A stretch of DNA of 64,000 nucleotides from Erythrobacteraceae bacterium CCH12-C2 (GTDB taxonomy: Bacteria; Pseudomonadota; Alphaproteobacteria; Sphingomonadales; Sphingomonadaceae), in NCBI GenBank assembly GCA_001556995.1, contig LSKF01000047.1, positions 31,698 through 95,697 of the forward strand. Direction: 5' to 3'. Below the pieces are notes generated by a model. The model saw only the letters and a list, made by a program, of their open reading frames with translations. It did no database searches and was not told where the DNA came from. Made by a program: the position numbers and the translations under genes. Positions 1 to 11,688 of the stretch are shown piece by piece; within the stretch, counting starts at the first letter, position 1, and each line of letters opens with the position of its first letter.

Positions 1-585
1 ATCGACCCACTCGGCGCTGCCCTGACTTTCGGGCAGCTCGAAGCCGCCCTCGACAAAGCTCTTGGTGGTGATGTCAAATTCGCGGCCCAGCCGCGCGTCC
101 TTGCCGCCGTCCGAGAGGTAGACCATGCAGCGCGTGCCTGCGGGCGGCAGGCAGGTCATGCCGCCATAGACCCACTCCTTGCCTTCCGCCTTGGCGAGTG
201 CATCGATATCGAGGATGGTCTCCCACTCGGGCTTGTCGGTCCGCCAGCTTTCCAGCGTGGTGCGCCGGATCAGGCCCTTGGGGTTCTTGGCGTCCTGCCA
301 GAAATTGACCATGCCATGCGGGGTGAAGGATACGCCCGGCACGCGGTCATCTGAGTTGAAAATCGCCAGCGCTTCGGCCTTCAATTGCGCATACCGCGGA
401 TCAGCTTCGAAGGCGGCAAGCGTGCGCTTGTTTTCCGCCTCGACCCAGGCCAGCGCCTCGGGGCTGCGGGCTTCTTCAAGGAAGATATAGGGGTCCTGCT
501 CAGGGCCGGGGATTCCGTCCTGAGCGACGGCGATGCTGGAGGTGCTCATAGCCAAGGCAATGGCCAGACGCGATGCGAGTTTCAA
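1..585 (-). CDS. Prolyl oligopeptidase family (S9A) serine peptidase, N-terminal part
   Basis: This is the first 195 residues of a secreted S9A peptidase; the gene runs off the left edge. The start is taken as TTG at 585, with GGGAG about 8 bases upstream, because it yields a signal peptide (MKLASRLAIALAMSTS, then an AVA-Q type cleavage site). The later ATG at 549 would cut into that signal. The mature part opens with DPY-FLEEARSPEALAWVEAEN and goes on with NFWQDAKNPKGLIRRTTLESW, REFD and FVEGGFELPE, the conserved start of the S9A beta-propeller. The catalytic domain lies outside the window. Such enzymes cleave peptides after proline in the periplasm. Family assignment is firm; exact substrate is unknown. 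Confidence 0.85.
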   Translation of the reverse strand, partial: MKLASRLAIALAMSTSSIAVAQDGIPGPEQDPYIFLEEARSPEALAWVEAENKRTLAAFEADPRYAQLKAEALAIFNSDDRVPGVSFTPHGMVNFWQDAKNPKGLIRRTTLESWRTDKPEWETILDIDALAKAEGKEWVYGGMTCLPPAGTRCMVYLSDGGKDARLGREFDITTKSFVEGGFELPESQGSAEWVD

Positions 586-692
586 GGGCGGTTCTCCCGA
601 TTTCGGTTGCTTCAGCAGCGAAAATTTGGCTGCAATCCGCGCCTAGGTTGGCAGGAGGTTTGGTCGAATGCAAGGCTACCGCGCGCACCCGA

Positions 693-2171
693 TCACTCGC
701 GCAAGGCCCATGCACGGATCACGCGCTTTTGCAGCGTTTCTTGATGCAAAGCGCGGTAATCGCGTGTGATGGCATCACGGATCAGACGGTTGGTTGCCTC
801 ATTCTGCTGCGTTACCGGATCATCGGACGTCACAATGACTGGCGGGCGCTGTGCGAGGATATTTGCAACCTCCTCTTCCTGAGACACACCGAGCGCATCG
901 CGTTCGAGCGCATTGTTGAGATGGTCAGGATAGATGAAGCGCGTCGGCAGGCAGCTTTGGGTCAATTGATACAGCGATGCTGGCCCGTCGAAAACATACA
1001 GACATCGCCCCTCACGCGCATTGATCAGCGGCGCGATGGCATTGGCTAGACGTTCGGTCTCAGCGCGGTTCTCCAAGGAGAGGCCAAGCTGAACCGGAAC
1101 GATCAGCAAATAGAGGCCCGGAATCAAGGCACGAATGTTCCAGCGCGCACCGGGCTGCGACTGAAACAGCGGCAAGCCCAGCAGCACGCAAGGCGGGATC
1201 ATTGCGGCGAGATAATAAACGTACAACGTCGCCGGCAAAAAGACCGTCGCCAGCGATGCGACGAACCACAGCGACAAGAAGGCTTGCATCGACGTCAAGC
1301 GACCAAGGCCTGATCTGCTGATCCCGATAAGGCCGCCCAGCGACAAGGCGGGCAGCAATACCATAAAGGCAAGGTAGTCGCTGCGGAAGCGGCCCGAAGG
1401 GGATGGCAGGCGGTCGAAGAAGGAAACAAAATTCGCAAACCAGAACGCATCCCAATGCCCTGCCAGGGCATAGCCGACGCCGACCGCTACGGTCGGCAGA
1501 ACCCCGCAAACGGCAAAGCCAATGGCGAGCGCAATAAGGCGCGAAATGGTCATCCCGAGTCGGAATTGCCCCCACAGCGCCCACAATCCAAAAAATAGGC
1601 ATTGGGGCAGCGCCGTGTACTTCACCTGCAGCGCAAGGCCACCGATCAGCATAGCCACGATCGCCCGCCCCACGGCATTCGGGTGCGCTGGATTGTGAAC
1701 CAGCGCTGCCATGGCAACCATCATCGGGACGAAAAATGCCTCTGAATTGGCGGAGAAAACGCCGTAGATGGCCATTAAGAGGCTGTAGAGCATGCCCGCA
1801 GCGGCTGCGGTCTGGCGGTCGTCTGACTGTTCGCGCGCAAGGATGTATGTCAGCAGCGCCCCAATCAGTGTGAATATCGCCGCGAACATCTGATAAGCCA
1901 CCGGTCCCGGCCCGCCTATCGCATGAGCGGCGGCAAACAGTGCGAACAGGCCGAAGGGCTTACGATCCCACAAATCCACGAAGGGCAGTTGGCCGGTCAG
2001 CATGGCATTGCCGATCAGCGAATAGAGCTGCTCATCGAAGTCGGCATTGGGATCACCGATCCACGGCAAGCGAACCAGGATCGTAAACACTGCGAGCAGT
2101 GCCGCCACCCCGAGGTCGGCTTTGTTCAGCAAACGCTGATGGCGATTGGCAGAGGGGGCGAACATGCGCAC
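693..2171 (-). CDS. GT-C (ArnT/PMT-like) polytopic membrane glycosyltransferase
   Basis: A 492-residue inner-membrane protein with about ten hydrophobic segments between residues 20 and 385, followed by a soluble C-terminal domain of roughly 110 residues. Near the N-terminus it has the GT-C pattern of an acidic pair in the first periplasmic loop (RLPWIGDPNADFDEQLY) and a later WDRKPFG segment. GT-C enzymes move a sugar from a polyprenyl-phosphate carrier to lipid, protein or glycan. The start may be GTG at 2171 or ATG at 2165; neither has a strong ribosome site. It stands alone, between the S9 peptidase and the end of the atp operon. The substrate cannot be told from sequence. Confidence 0.7.
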   Translation of the reverse strand: MRMFAPSANRHQRLLNKADLGVAALLAVFTILVRLPWIGDPNADFDEQLYSLIGNAMLTGQLPFVDLWDRKPFGLFALFAAAHAIGGPGPVAYQMFAAIFTLIGALLTYILAREQSDDRQTAAAAGMLYSLLMAIYGVFSANSEAFFVPMMVAMAALVHNPAHPNAVGRAIVAMLIGGLALQVKYTALPQCLFFGLWALWGQFRLGMTISRLIALAIGFAVCGVLPTVAVGVGYALAGHWDAFWFANFVSFFDRLPSPSGRFRSDYLAFMVLLPALSLGGLIGISRSGLGRLTSMQAFLSLWFVASLATVFLPATLYVYYLAAMIPPCVLLGLPLFQSQPGARWNIRALIPGLYLLIVPVQLGLSLENRAETERLANAIAPLINAREGRCLYVFDGPASLYQLTQSCLPTRFIYPDHLNNALERDALGVSQEEEVANILAQRPPVIVTSDDPVTQQNEATNRLIRDAITRDYRALHQETLQKRVIRAWALRE

Positions 2172-2215
2172 GAGCTATGCTCTCGGATGGTTAATTTCGC
2201 CTTCATGGCAAACGA

Positions 2216-2248
2216 AAAAGGGGGCGAGCCGACGGCTCGCCCCCTTTA
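2216..2248 (-). terminator. Rho-independent terminator of the atp operon
   Basis: An 11-bp perfect stem (2220-2230 with 2234-2244, GGGGGCGAGCC) around a 3-base loop, followed on the minus strand by a run of five T. It sits 24 bases beyond the atpC stop, so it would end the leftward atp transcript. The opposite strand has only TTTAT after the stem. Confidence 0.85.
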
Positions 2249-2268
2249 TCCTCGCCTTGGAAGGCGTG

Positions 2269-2526
2269 TCAGCCCTCGACGTGTTCGGCGAGCACGGTGA
2301 GGCCCTTTTCATTGACCTCGGCAAAGCCGCCGCGCACCTGGATGATTTCGGGCGCGGCGTTGGCGCTGGCGAACACCTGCACCGCCCCGTCGCGGATCGT
2401 GCTCATGAAGGGCGCGTGGCCCTCCAGCACGCCGAATTCGCCCTCGGTGCCGGGAACGACCACCATGTGGACGTCTTGCGACCGGACGAGCTTGGCAGGG
2501 GTGACGAGTTCGAAGTGGAGGGGCAT
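2269..2526 (-). CDS. atpC: F1-ATPase epsilon subunit, short form
   Basis: This 85-residue protein is the epsilon subunit of F1, last gene of atpHAGDC. It contains the N-terminal beta-sandwich with the family signature [23 protein letters not shown] at residues 23-44. The usual epsilon chain is about 130-140 residues, with a C-terminal helical hairpin that can inhibit ATP hydrolysis. Here the protein stops after the sandwich, so that inhibitory arm is missing. There is no sign of a frameshift: the stop is followed within 25 bases by the operon terminator. A repeat (2548-2641) separates it from atpD. Confidence 0.93.
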   Translation of the reverse strand: MPLHFELVTPAKLVRSQDVHMVVVPGTEGEFGVLEGHAPFMSTIRDGAVQVFASANAAPEIIQVRGGFAEVNEKGLTVLAEHVEG

Positions 2527-2547
2527 TGTGAGCCTACCTTAAAATTT

Positions 2548-2641
2548 CCGTTCGCCCTGAGCCTGTCGAAGGGCTGCACTTTCTTTCAGATGCAGCGCCA
2601 TCCAAAGAAGGACAGTGCTTCGACAAGCTCAGCACGAACGG
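2548..2641. repeat. Paired-hairpin dispersed repeat, copy 1 (atpD-atpC spacer)
   Basis: Two inverted units of about 28 bases flank a variable centre. Both outer ends read CCGTTCG inward. The left unit has a GCCCT/AGGGC stem around GAGCCTGTCGA; the right unit, read on the other strand, has a GTGCT/AGCAC stem around GAGCTTGTCGA. It lies inside the atp operon transcript. Confidence 0.9.
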
Positions 2642-2651
2642 AGGTTTGTTC

Positions 2652-4127
<1,476 letters not shown>

Positions 4128-4997
4128 TTAGAGCGCTTCGGCGCCCGCGATAATTTCAATAAGTTCGGTCGTGATCGCGGCCTGACGGCTGCGGTTGTAC
4201 TGGATGGTGAGCTTCTGGATCAGCTCGCCCGCGTTGCGCGTGGCGTTGTCCATCGCGGTCATCGAGGCGCCCTGTTCCGAGGCCTCACGCTCGAGCAGCG
4301 CGCCGAACAGCTGGGTGCGCACGTAGCGCGGCAGCAGTTCCTCGAGGATTTCCTCTTCGCCCGGCTCATACTGCACCACCGCATCCGCGCTAGCCGTTTC
4401 GGCAGGGGCGGGGACGGGGATCAGCTGCTTAACCGTTGGGTCTTGAGCCAGTGCCGACTTGAAGGTCGGGAAGATCAGATGCGCGACATCGAACTTGCCC
4501 GCGTCGAACAGGGCGATCAGCTCGTTCGCAATGGCCTCGGCCTCGGCAAAGCCCGGGGTGCGGACCGTGCTGGTGTCATAGCCGCCGCCGATCAGGCTCG
4601 GGAATTCACGCTTCAAGGGCGCGCGGCCCTTCTTCCCGACGAGGTAGAATTCGACTGACTTGCCCTGCGCCTGCAGCTCGCGCGCCTTGGCCTTGGCGGC
4701 CTTGACGAGGTTCGAATTGAGACCGCCGCACAGCCCCTTGTCGGTGTTGACCACCACGAGGAGATTGCGCTGATCCGAGCCCGTGCCCGCCAGCAGCTTG
4801 GGCGCGGCAGAGCCTGCCACCTTGCCCGCCAGCGAGGCCATCACCGCGGTCAGCCGCGAGGCATAGGGCCGCGCGGCCTCAGCCGCGGCCTGCGCCCGGC
4901 GCAGCTTGGCCGCGGAGACCAGCTGCTTGGCCTTGGTGATCTTCTGGGTCGATTTGACCGAGGCGATCCGGCCCTTGAGTTCCTTGAGACTTGGCAT
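4128..4997 (-). CDS. atpG: F1-ATPase gamma subunit
   Basis: A 289-residue central-shaft subunit of F1. The N-terminal coiled-coil helix starts [23 protein letters not shown] and the C-terminal helix ends with [26 protein letters not shown], both typical. An alanine- and proline-rich insert at about residues 195-220 ([15 protein letters not shown]) lies in the middle domain, where many alphaproteobacteria carry an extra segment. It is separated from atpA by a paired-hairpin repeat and from atpD by 21 bases. Confidence 0.97.
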   Translation of the reverse strand: MPSLKELKGRIASVKSTQKITKAKQLVSAAKLRRAQAAAEAARPYASRLTAVMASLAGKVAGSAAPKLLAGTGSDQRNLLVVVNTDKGLCGGLNSNLVKAAKAKARELQAQGKSVEFYLVGKKGRAPLKREFPSLIGGGYDTSTVRTPGFAEAEAIANELIALFDAGKFDVAHLIFPTFKSALAQDPTVKQLIPVPAPAETASADAVVQYEPGEEEILEELLPRYVRTQLFGALLEREASEQGASMTAMDNATRNAGELIQKLTIQYNRSRQAAITTELIEIIAGAEAL

Positions 4998-5013
4998 GTT
5001 CTAGTCCCCTGAT

Positions 5014-5104
5014 CCGTTCGCCCTGAGCTTGTCGAAGGGCTGCATTTTCTTTGGCACTGTGGGTCCGAAGAAGGACAGTGCTTCGACAAGCTCAGCACGA
5101 ACGG
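5014..5104. repeat. Paired-hairpin dispersed repeat, copy 2 (atpA-atpG spacer)
   Basis: Same architecture as copy 1. The left unit has the GCCCT/AGGGC stem; the right unit, on the other strand, has GTGCT/AGCAC. Outer ends are CCGTTCG. It is the second such element within the single atp operon. Confidence 0.9.
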
Positions 5105-5126
5105 GTTTGGAGGTTTCTCCTATCTC

Positions 5127-7222
<2,096 letters not shown>

Positions 7223-7384
7223 GCGCGTGCAATCCTCTTGCGAAGCTTCAAAGGAATAATGCTTGGGCCTTGGGAGCAGGGCACGCACAAGGGAGCCCCG
7301 CAAGGTTGGCGCGCGCCTAGCAATTGATTCCCGATCCTGCAAGCCGTGGGGACGGGAATTGTGCAGGTGCGAAGCGGGGGCGGG
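7223..7384. promoter_or_regulatory. Upstream region of the atp operon
   Basis: A 162-base stretch with no gene. The promoter of the leftward atpHAGDC operon is expected here. I see a possible -10 (TATTCC on the minus strand near 7253) but no well-spaced -35, so no exact promoter is called. Confidence 0.35.
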
Positions 7385-7519
7385 TCAGGGCGCGGTCAAA
7401 GGTGCCTGTTGGCGTGCGGCTTCGGAGGCTTGCCAGTCGAGATAGCGCAGCAGCATCCGTCCTGCGAGCAGCAACACCAGAATACCTGCAATGAGCATCA
7501 ACCAGCGCCTGCGGCTCAC
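7385..7519 (-). CDS. 44-residue single-pass membrane micro-protein
   Basis: A small gene starting with GTG at 7519. Its start overlaps the TGA of the protease gene upstream by 4 bases (GTGA), so translation is probably coupled. The protein begins MSRRRWLMLIAGILVLLLAG: positive residues, then one hydrophobic segment, then a short polar tail rich in Ala and Gln. This is a typical single-pass inner-membrane protein with its N-terminus inside. No family is recognised. Its link to the membrane-spanning protease suggests a partner or regulator of that enzyme, which is inference. Confidence 0.6.
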   Translation of the reverse strand: MSRRRWLMLIAGILVLLLAGRMLLRYLDWQASEAARQQAPLTAP

Positions 7520-9069
7520 TTGGGGGCCCCTTTTTCCGAGCAGCTGTAGACCAGCCGTTCATTCGGGCGATCGGGCAGGGCTGCGATAAGCGTCGATTGC
7601 TGTTCGCCCAGCGTCCTTGCGGCATCGCTCACCCCGCAGGATGGCGGCTCGTAAGCGGCGCGCGCCGCGCGGGCGGCGGCCAGAGCCTCTTGCCCCAGCA
7701 GATAGCGATCGGTGCGCAAGGTGCGGGTGGCGGGATCATAGGTGTTGACCGCCACCGCCGCATCGTCCTGGGCGGCGAACACCCGCTGCCACTCGCCACC
7801 TTGGCCCAGCCCATATTGGGTGCGCCCGTTGACACAGCCATCCGCCGACCACGCGAAGGCGACATCATCGGTGCGCGCTGATGTGACGCGGCTGCGTTCG
7901 GGGACCAGCGTGCAGATCAGCGCGCCCTCGGCGGTGCTGGCGGCGCTGGTTCCAGACGGATCACCCTTCTCGGCTTCGGCCATGGCGGCGGCCACCCGGT
8001 CCTCGATCGCGGAGAGGCCGGGGCGCGTGATCCATGCCAGACTTGCGCCGGCCAGACCGACGACGCCCAGCCCGAGCGCGATCAGGGCGCGGGGCCGGGT
8101 TTCGGGGTCCTGCCGCCACTGGAAAGCGGCATATCCGGCAGCGCTGGCGGCAAACAGCAGCACCAGTGCGCCCGCCAGAGCCGTCTCGCGCAGGGCAATG
8201 ACCTCCATCTGCGCTTGCAACTGTGCGCGCTCCCGCACCTCCCGCATCGCCTCGGCGCGGGTCGCCAATCGGGCGCGCACCGCTTCCTGTTCGGCGGCGA
8301 GCCGCTGGCGCTCTTCGGCGTTGAGTTCGTCGATTGAGCGGCAGGGCAGGGCGTTGGTCACCGGCTCGACCCCGTTGGCGCGCAGAAACGGCAGCAGCTC
8401 GCGCAGGGAGACCGCGAAATAGAACTCGCCGTCCCCGCCGCTCGAATCCGCGCTGAAGCTGTTGACCCCGATCACCCGCCCGCACGGATCGAGCAGCGGC
8501 CCGCCCGAATTGCCGCGCGCAATGGGCGCGGTGTGGAGGATGGTGTCGAATTGCCGCGCAGGCCGCTCGCCCGAGAGGTATCCGCGCGATTTGACCGGCG
8601 GCTGGGCGCGGAAGATGTCGGCCATGCCCAGCCCTTGGGCAAGATCGACATTCATGGGATAGCCCACCGCTGCAACCTCCCCCAGGTTCGCGCTGACCCC
8701 GCCGGCGATGGCCAGCGCGGGCAGGCGCAAGGTGCCGCTTGCGATCTCGATCAGGGCCAAATCGTTGCGCGGGCTGACCGCGATCACTCGGGCAAAGGCG
8801 CCGCCTTCCCCTTCGGCGGGGACGATCCCGATCCGCAGGGTATCATCCTGCACAGCCTCGCGGATGACATGGGCATTGGTGACGATTCGCGTCGGAGTGA
8901 CGGCAAAGCCCGTGCCGTGGCTGACGGGGGCAGGCTCGCCGTTCTCCTCGCCGATGATCACCACCCGCACCACGCCGCGCGCCGCCGCCTCGACATCGCC
9001 GGGGTCGGCCGCGGCGGGGAGGGCAATGAGGGCGAGAAGGAGGGCAAAAGCGCCGATCAGCCGGGTCAT
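7516..9069 (-). CDS. Secreted, membrane-anchored trypsin-like serine protease
   Basis: A 517-residue protein with an N-terminal signal (MTRLIGAFALLLALIALPAAA). The trypsin-like domain (about residues 25-225) has the full triad: His in IVTNAHVI, Asp in PRNDLALIEI, Ser in RGNSGGPLLD. A charged coiled coil (about 240-290), two transmembrane segments (about 293-315 and 330-348) and a C-terminal domain with several cysteines (about 375-517) follow. No PDZ domain is visible, unlike DegP/DegQ. The predicted active site is periplasmic. A coupled 44-residue membrane protein follows. The function is probably regulated proteolysis or quality control, but substrates are unknown. Confidence 0.8.
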   Translation of the reverse strand: MTRLIGAFALLLALIALPAAADPGDVEAAARGVVRVVIIGEENGEPAPVSHGTGFAVTPTRIVTNAHVIREAVQDDTLRIGIVPAEGEGGAFARVIAVSPRNDLALIEIASGTLRLPALAIAGGVSANLGEVAAVGYPMNVDLAQGLGMADIFRAQPPVKSRGYLSGERPARQFDTILHTAPIARGNSGGPLLDPCGRVIGVNSFSADSSGGDGEFYFAVSLRELLPFLRANGVEPVTNALPCRSIDELNAEERQRLAAEQEAVRARLATRAEAMREVRERAQLQAQMEVIALRETALAGALVLLFAASAAGYAAFQWRQDPETRPRALIALGLGVVGLAGASLAWITRPGLSAIEDRVAAAMAEAEKGDPSGTSAASTAEGALICTLVPERSRVTSARTDDVAFAWSADGCVNGRTQYGLGQGGEWQRVFAAQDDAAVAVNTYDPATRTLRTDRYLLGQEALAAARAARAAYEPPSCGVSDAARTLGEQQSTLIAALPDRPNERLVYSCSEKGAPK

Positions 9070-9179
9070 GATCCGCGGTATAGCCGCTTTTTCGGGTCAG
9101 GCGACATTGAACGCAAGCTTTCGGGCTGCCGGACAGGGCCGCGTGGCTTATTTCCCGCGCAACAGTTGGGAGAAACCCG

Positions 9180-9647
9180 ATGGATTACGTAATCGAAGGT
9201 CTGGACCCTGCGCCCTTTGCCGGGCTGTTCGGCCTTGGCGATGCCGCGCTTGCCGCCCGAGGGGCGGTGCGCATGGTGTCCGACACCTGCCCGGGCTATC
9301 CGTGCCGGGTGAGCCTTGAGGATGCTGCACCGGGGACGGCGCTGCTGCTCGTCAACCACACCAGTCGCCCTGCGCCCGGCCCCTATCACGCCGCCCACGC
9401 GATCTTCATCACCGAGGGCGCGAGCATCCCTGCGCGGTTCGTCAATGACGTGCCCCCGGTGTTCGTCCCGCGTGTGCTGTCCTTGCGCGGCTTCGATGCG
9501 GACGGCATGATGGTGGACGCGATGCTTACCCAGCCGGGCGAGGCCGAGGCCGGTCTGCTGTACCTCTTGGGTCAGGCACGAATCGTCGAGGTTGACGTCC
9601 ACAATGCGGTGCGCGGCTGCTTTTCGGCGCGGGCGCGACGGGCGTGA
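9180..9647 (+). CDS. DUF1203 family protein
   Basis: A 155-residue soluble protein matching the DUF1203 pattern: CRVSLEDAAPGTALLLVNH, then YHAAHAIFI, then RVLSLRGFDADGMMVDA. No signal peptide or membrane segment. The family has no known function. GGGAGAA lies upstream of the ATG. Its stop is only a few bases before parS and the start of ada, so the two may be cotranscribed. Confidence 0.8.
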   Translation: MDYVIEGLDPAPFAGLFGLGDAALAARGAVRMVSDTCPGYPCRVSLEDAAPGTALLLVNHTSRPAPGPYHAAHAIFITEGASIPARFVNDVPPVFVPRVLSLRGFDADGMMVDAMLTQPGEAEAGLLYLLGQARIVEVDVHNAVRGCFSARARRA

Positions 9648-9651
9648 GGAG

Positions 9652-9667
9652 TGTTTCACGTGAAACA
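9652..9667. other. parS: parS (ParB-binding centromere site)
   Basis: The 16 bases TGTTTCACGTGAAACA form a perfect palindrome that equals the chromosomal parS consensus shared across bacteria. ParB-CTP loads here and spreads, and ParA then moves the loaded region during segregation. parS sites cluster near the replication origin, so this part of the chromosome is probably near oriC. It overlaps the ribosome site and start of ada, so ParB loading could affect that gene. I found only this one perfect copy in the window. Confidence 0.88.
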
Positions 9668-10697
9668 TTTAGAGAACATCGATGATGAGGCGCGCTGGCA
9701 GGCGGTGCTGGACAAGGACCGCCGCTTTGACGGGGCGTTCGTGACTGGGGTGCATTCGACCGGCATCTATTGTCGCCCGAGCTGCCCGGCGCGGGCACCC
9801 TTGCGCCGCAACGTGAGGTTTTATCGAACCGCTGATGAGGCGGCAACGGCAGGCCTACGACCGTGCAAGCGCTGCGCACCGGATCGCCAGAGCGCGGAAG
9901 AAGCCTGCGTGCTCGCCGCCATCGCCGCGATCCGCGAGCAGGGCGCGATGACGCTGGAGGCTTTGGCGGATCTGACCGGCTATGCCCCCACCCATTTCCA
10001 GCGCCTGTTCAAACGCACTGTCGGCTTGTCTCCCGCCGCCTATGCCCGGGCGCTGCGGCAAGAGCGGGTGCAAGAGGCGTTGATGACCGGGCAACGGGTG
10101 GGCAACGCCCTCGCAACGGCAGGCTATTCCGGGACAAAACAGTTTTACGCAGAGACGAAAGGCAGGCTGGGCATGGCGCCAAGCGATTGGAGCAAGGGCG
10201 GCGCAGGGCGGAGGGTGCATTGGGCGGTGTTGCCGACCTCATTGGGGCCGATGCTGGTGGCAGCGACCGACAAGGGCGTGTGTTGCCTGTCCTTTGGCGA
10301 GGGCGAAGCGGAATTGCGGGAGCGATTCCCGCAGGCGGAGCTGGTGCCAGCGGGCGAGGACTTCCGCACGCTGTTTGCTGAGGTGGTTGCAGCGGTCGAA
10401 CAACCCGGTCCGGGCTCGGCCGCGATCCCGCTCGATGTGAAGGGCACTGCCTTCCAGCAGCGCGTCTGGGAGGAACTGCGCCGCATCCCTTGCGGTGAGA
10501 CCCGCAGCTATGGCGAACTCGCCGCCGCGCTCGGCAACCCCAAGGCCAGCCGCGCCGTGGGCGGGGCCAATGGCGCGAATAATGTCGCGGTGCTGATCCC
10601 GTGCCACCGCGTGATCGCGGCCGATGGCTCGCTCGGCGGTTATGCCTATGGGACGGCGATCAAGGCCGAACTGCTGCGGCGCGAGGGCTTGGGGTGA
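9660..10697 (+). CDS. ada: Bifunctional methyl-DNA sensor / O6-methylguanine-DNA methyltransferase
   Basis: A three-part Ada protein. The N-terminal zinc domain has four cysteines (CRPSC and CKRC) and takes methyl from phosphotriesters. A central AraC-type helix-turn-helix binds the ada promoter region. The C-terminal transferase has the active-site motif IPCHRVIA, with GANGANNVAVLIP before it. I place the start at GTG 9660, about 9 bases after GAGGAG; GTG 9651 is in frame but has no room for a ribosome site. Either way the start lies inside parS. The gene ends about 19 bases before the proposed left end of the integrated element. Confidence 0.92.
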   Translation: MKHLENIDDEARWQAVLDKDRRFDGAFVTGVHSTGIYCRPSCPARAPLRRNVRFYRTADEAATAGLRPCKRCAPDRQSAEEACVLAAIAAIREQGAMTLEALADLTGYAPTHFQRLFKRTVGLSPAAYARALRQERVQEALMTGQRVGNALATAGYSGTKQFYAETKGRLGMAPSDWSKGGAGRRVHWAVLPTSLGPMLVAATDKGVCCLSFGEGEAELRERFPQAELVPAGEDFRTLFAEVVAAVEQPGPGSAAIPLDVKGTAFQQRVWEELRRIPCGETRSYGELAAALGNPKASRAVGGANGANNVAVLIPCHRVIAADGSLGGYAYGTAIKAELLRREGLG

Positions 10698-10715
10698 TCG
10701 GTTTACAAGGATGGG

Positions 10716-10731
10716 TGGTGCGGCTGTCGGA
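10716..10731. other. Putative distal attachment site (attL)
   Basis: TGGTG followed by CGGCTGTCGGA matches the 3' end of tRNA-Thr at 22290-22306 over 16 of 17 positions, with one C missing. It is in the same orientation and lies 19 bases past the ada stop. This is what integration into the tRNA 3' end would leave. The short length and the missing base keep confidence moderate. Confidence 0.5.
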
Positions 10732-10790
10732 GCCGCAAAGGCGGACTAAACAACTGAAGAACGGGCTCTATCAATGTGTGCTGTGCAAAA

Positions 10791-10811
10791 TGGCCCCCGC
10801 AATGGCCCCCG
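10791..10811. repeat. Left pair of TGGCCCCC repeats (possible integrase arm sites)
   Basis: Two direct copies of TGGCCCCCG at 10791 and 10803, 12 bases apart, about 60-75 bases inside the left end. Matching copies lie at 22155 and 22168 inside the right end, and one at 11585. DUF4102-type integrases have an N-terminal arm-binding domain that uses short direct repeats of this kind. Confidence 0.5.
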
Positions 10812-10845
10812 TTTGGTGGGGCCTAGCCGCGTAACAGATTGTCTC

Positions 10846-11430
10846 TCAATATCCGTAGAGCCCGCTCTGAGAACGCCCGCTTAGCTTGTAGTCGGAGAAG
10901 GTCACTACGATCATCCTGCGACCTGCCTTCCATTGATAGATCGATGCGGAATATCCACCGCTCGACGCGTAAGACACCTCTTCACCATAGTCGCCGAGGA
11001 TGTATTCGACCTCGTCCAACTCCATGCCAATGCGAAGCTGTATATACCCCGCGCTTGTAATGCCGGCCCTAGTATAGCCAGCGAGCCTCATCCCATCCTC
11101 AAATGACAAGTTCCGGCGAGGGGTAAGGCACTCTAGGAATGCCTTGAGGTCATCCACGTGTTGGTCACATGACTGGCGCAGTCGCTGCCGCGTCACGTCG
11201 CTCATCGACTCGCCGCCAATTAGCCGCCGCCGCGCTAAAATCTCACCAGCAGATCGCAATGCCTGATCTCGGCACTCCTCATCTGAGCATCGTTCCTGAT
11301 GAACTAGCAGCTGCTCGCCTAGGCGCCTTTCTTCTGCGGAAAGCTGCGGACGCCCCTCGGCACCGTGCGCTCCGATCGGGCTCAGCGCTTGCCAAGCTAA
11401 GAACAGTGCAAGAATCTTCGGAATGCGCAT
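10846..11430 (-). CDS. Secreted protein with BamE/SmpA-like (DUF3862-type) C-terminal domain
   Basis: A 194-residue protein. The start is ATG 11430, with GGAAGGGGG upstream, since it gives a Sec signal (MRIPKILALFLAWQALSPIG, then AHG-A); the open frame upstream of this has no signal. The middle is helical and cysteine-bearing (CSDEECRDQAL, CDQHVDDLKAFLECL). The C-terminal 60 residues have the pattern G-M-L-EVEYILGDYG, a YQWKAG segment, VVTFSDYKL and a final SQSGL, as in small BamE-fold proteins. It lies at the far end of the element from the integrase, where cargo genes often sit. A role at the cell envelope is inferred, possibly toward competing phage. Confidence 0.6.
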   Translation of the reverse strand: MRIPKILALFLAWQALSPIGAHGAEGRPQLSAEERRLGEQLLVHQERCSDEECRDQALRSAGEILARRRLIGGESMSDVTRQRLRQSCDQHVDDLKAFLECLTPRRNLSFEDGMRLAGYTRAGITSAGYIQLRIGMELDEVEYILGDYGEEVSYASSGGYSASIYQWKAGRRMIVVTFSDYKLSGRSQSGLYGY

Positions 11431-11688
11431 CACAACCCCCTTCCCGCACCATGCCAGACGGCACACGGCTGGGGAAGTCAGCACGTCGCGCAATGATGTG
11501 ACACGGCAGGGGCAGAAAATTGCGGGTCCTACCCAGAGGGTCCGAAAACGGATGTCGCTGGTCGACCGCTTTTTCTGCCCATAATGGCCCCCAAATGAAT
11601 AAAATCTGTTAGAAGTCACATACACTTAGGGGGAATTGGCCTGTCAATTTCACGGCTTTTGCGCTATGCTTTGCAAGCGAGGTGAAAC
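11431..11688. promoter_or_regulatory. Divergent intergenic region with TGGCCCCCAAAT copy
   Basis: Separates the leftward secreted protein from the rightward tape-measure gene. It contains a copy of TGGCCCCCAAAT (11585-11596), identical over 12 bases to the copy at 22168. A weak rightward promoter may be TGTCAA (11642) with TATGCT (11665), 17 bases apart. No further gene is seen. Confidence 0.4.

Noticed and set aside
11675..11686. Second parS near the tape-measure start (GGTGAAACAT)
   Set aside because: Only one half of the palindrome is present; the other half does not match.
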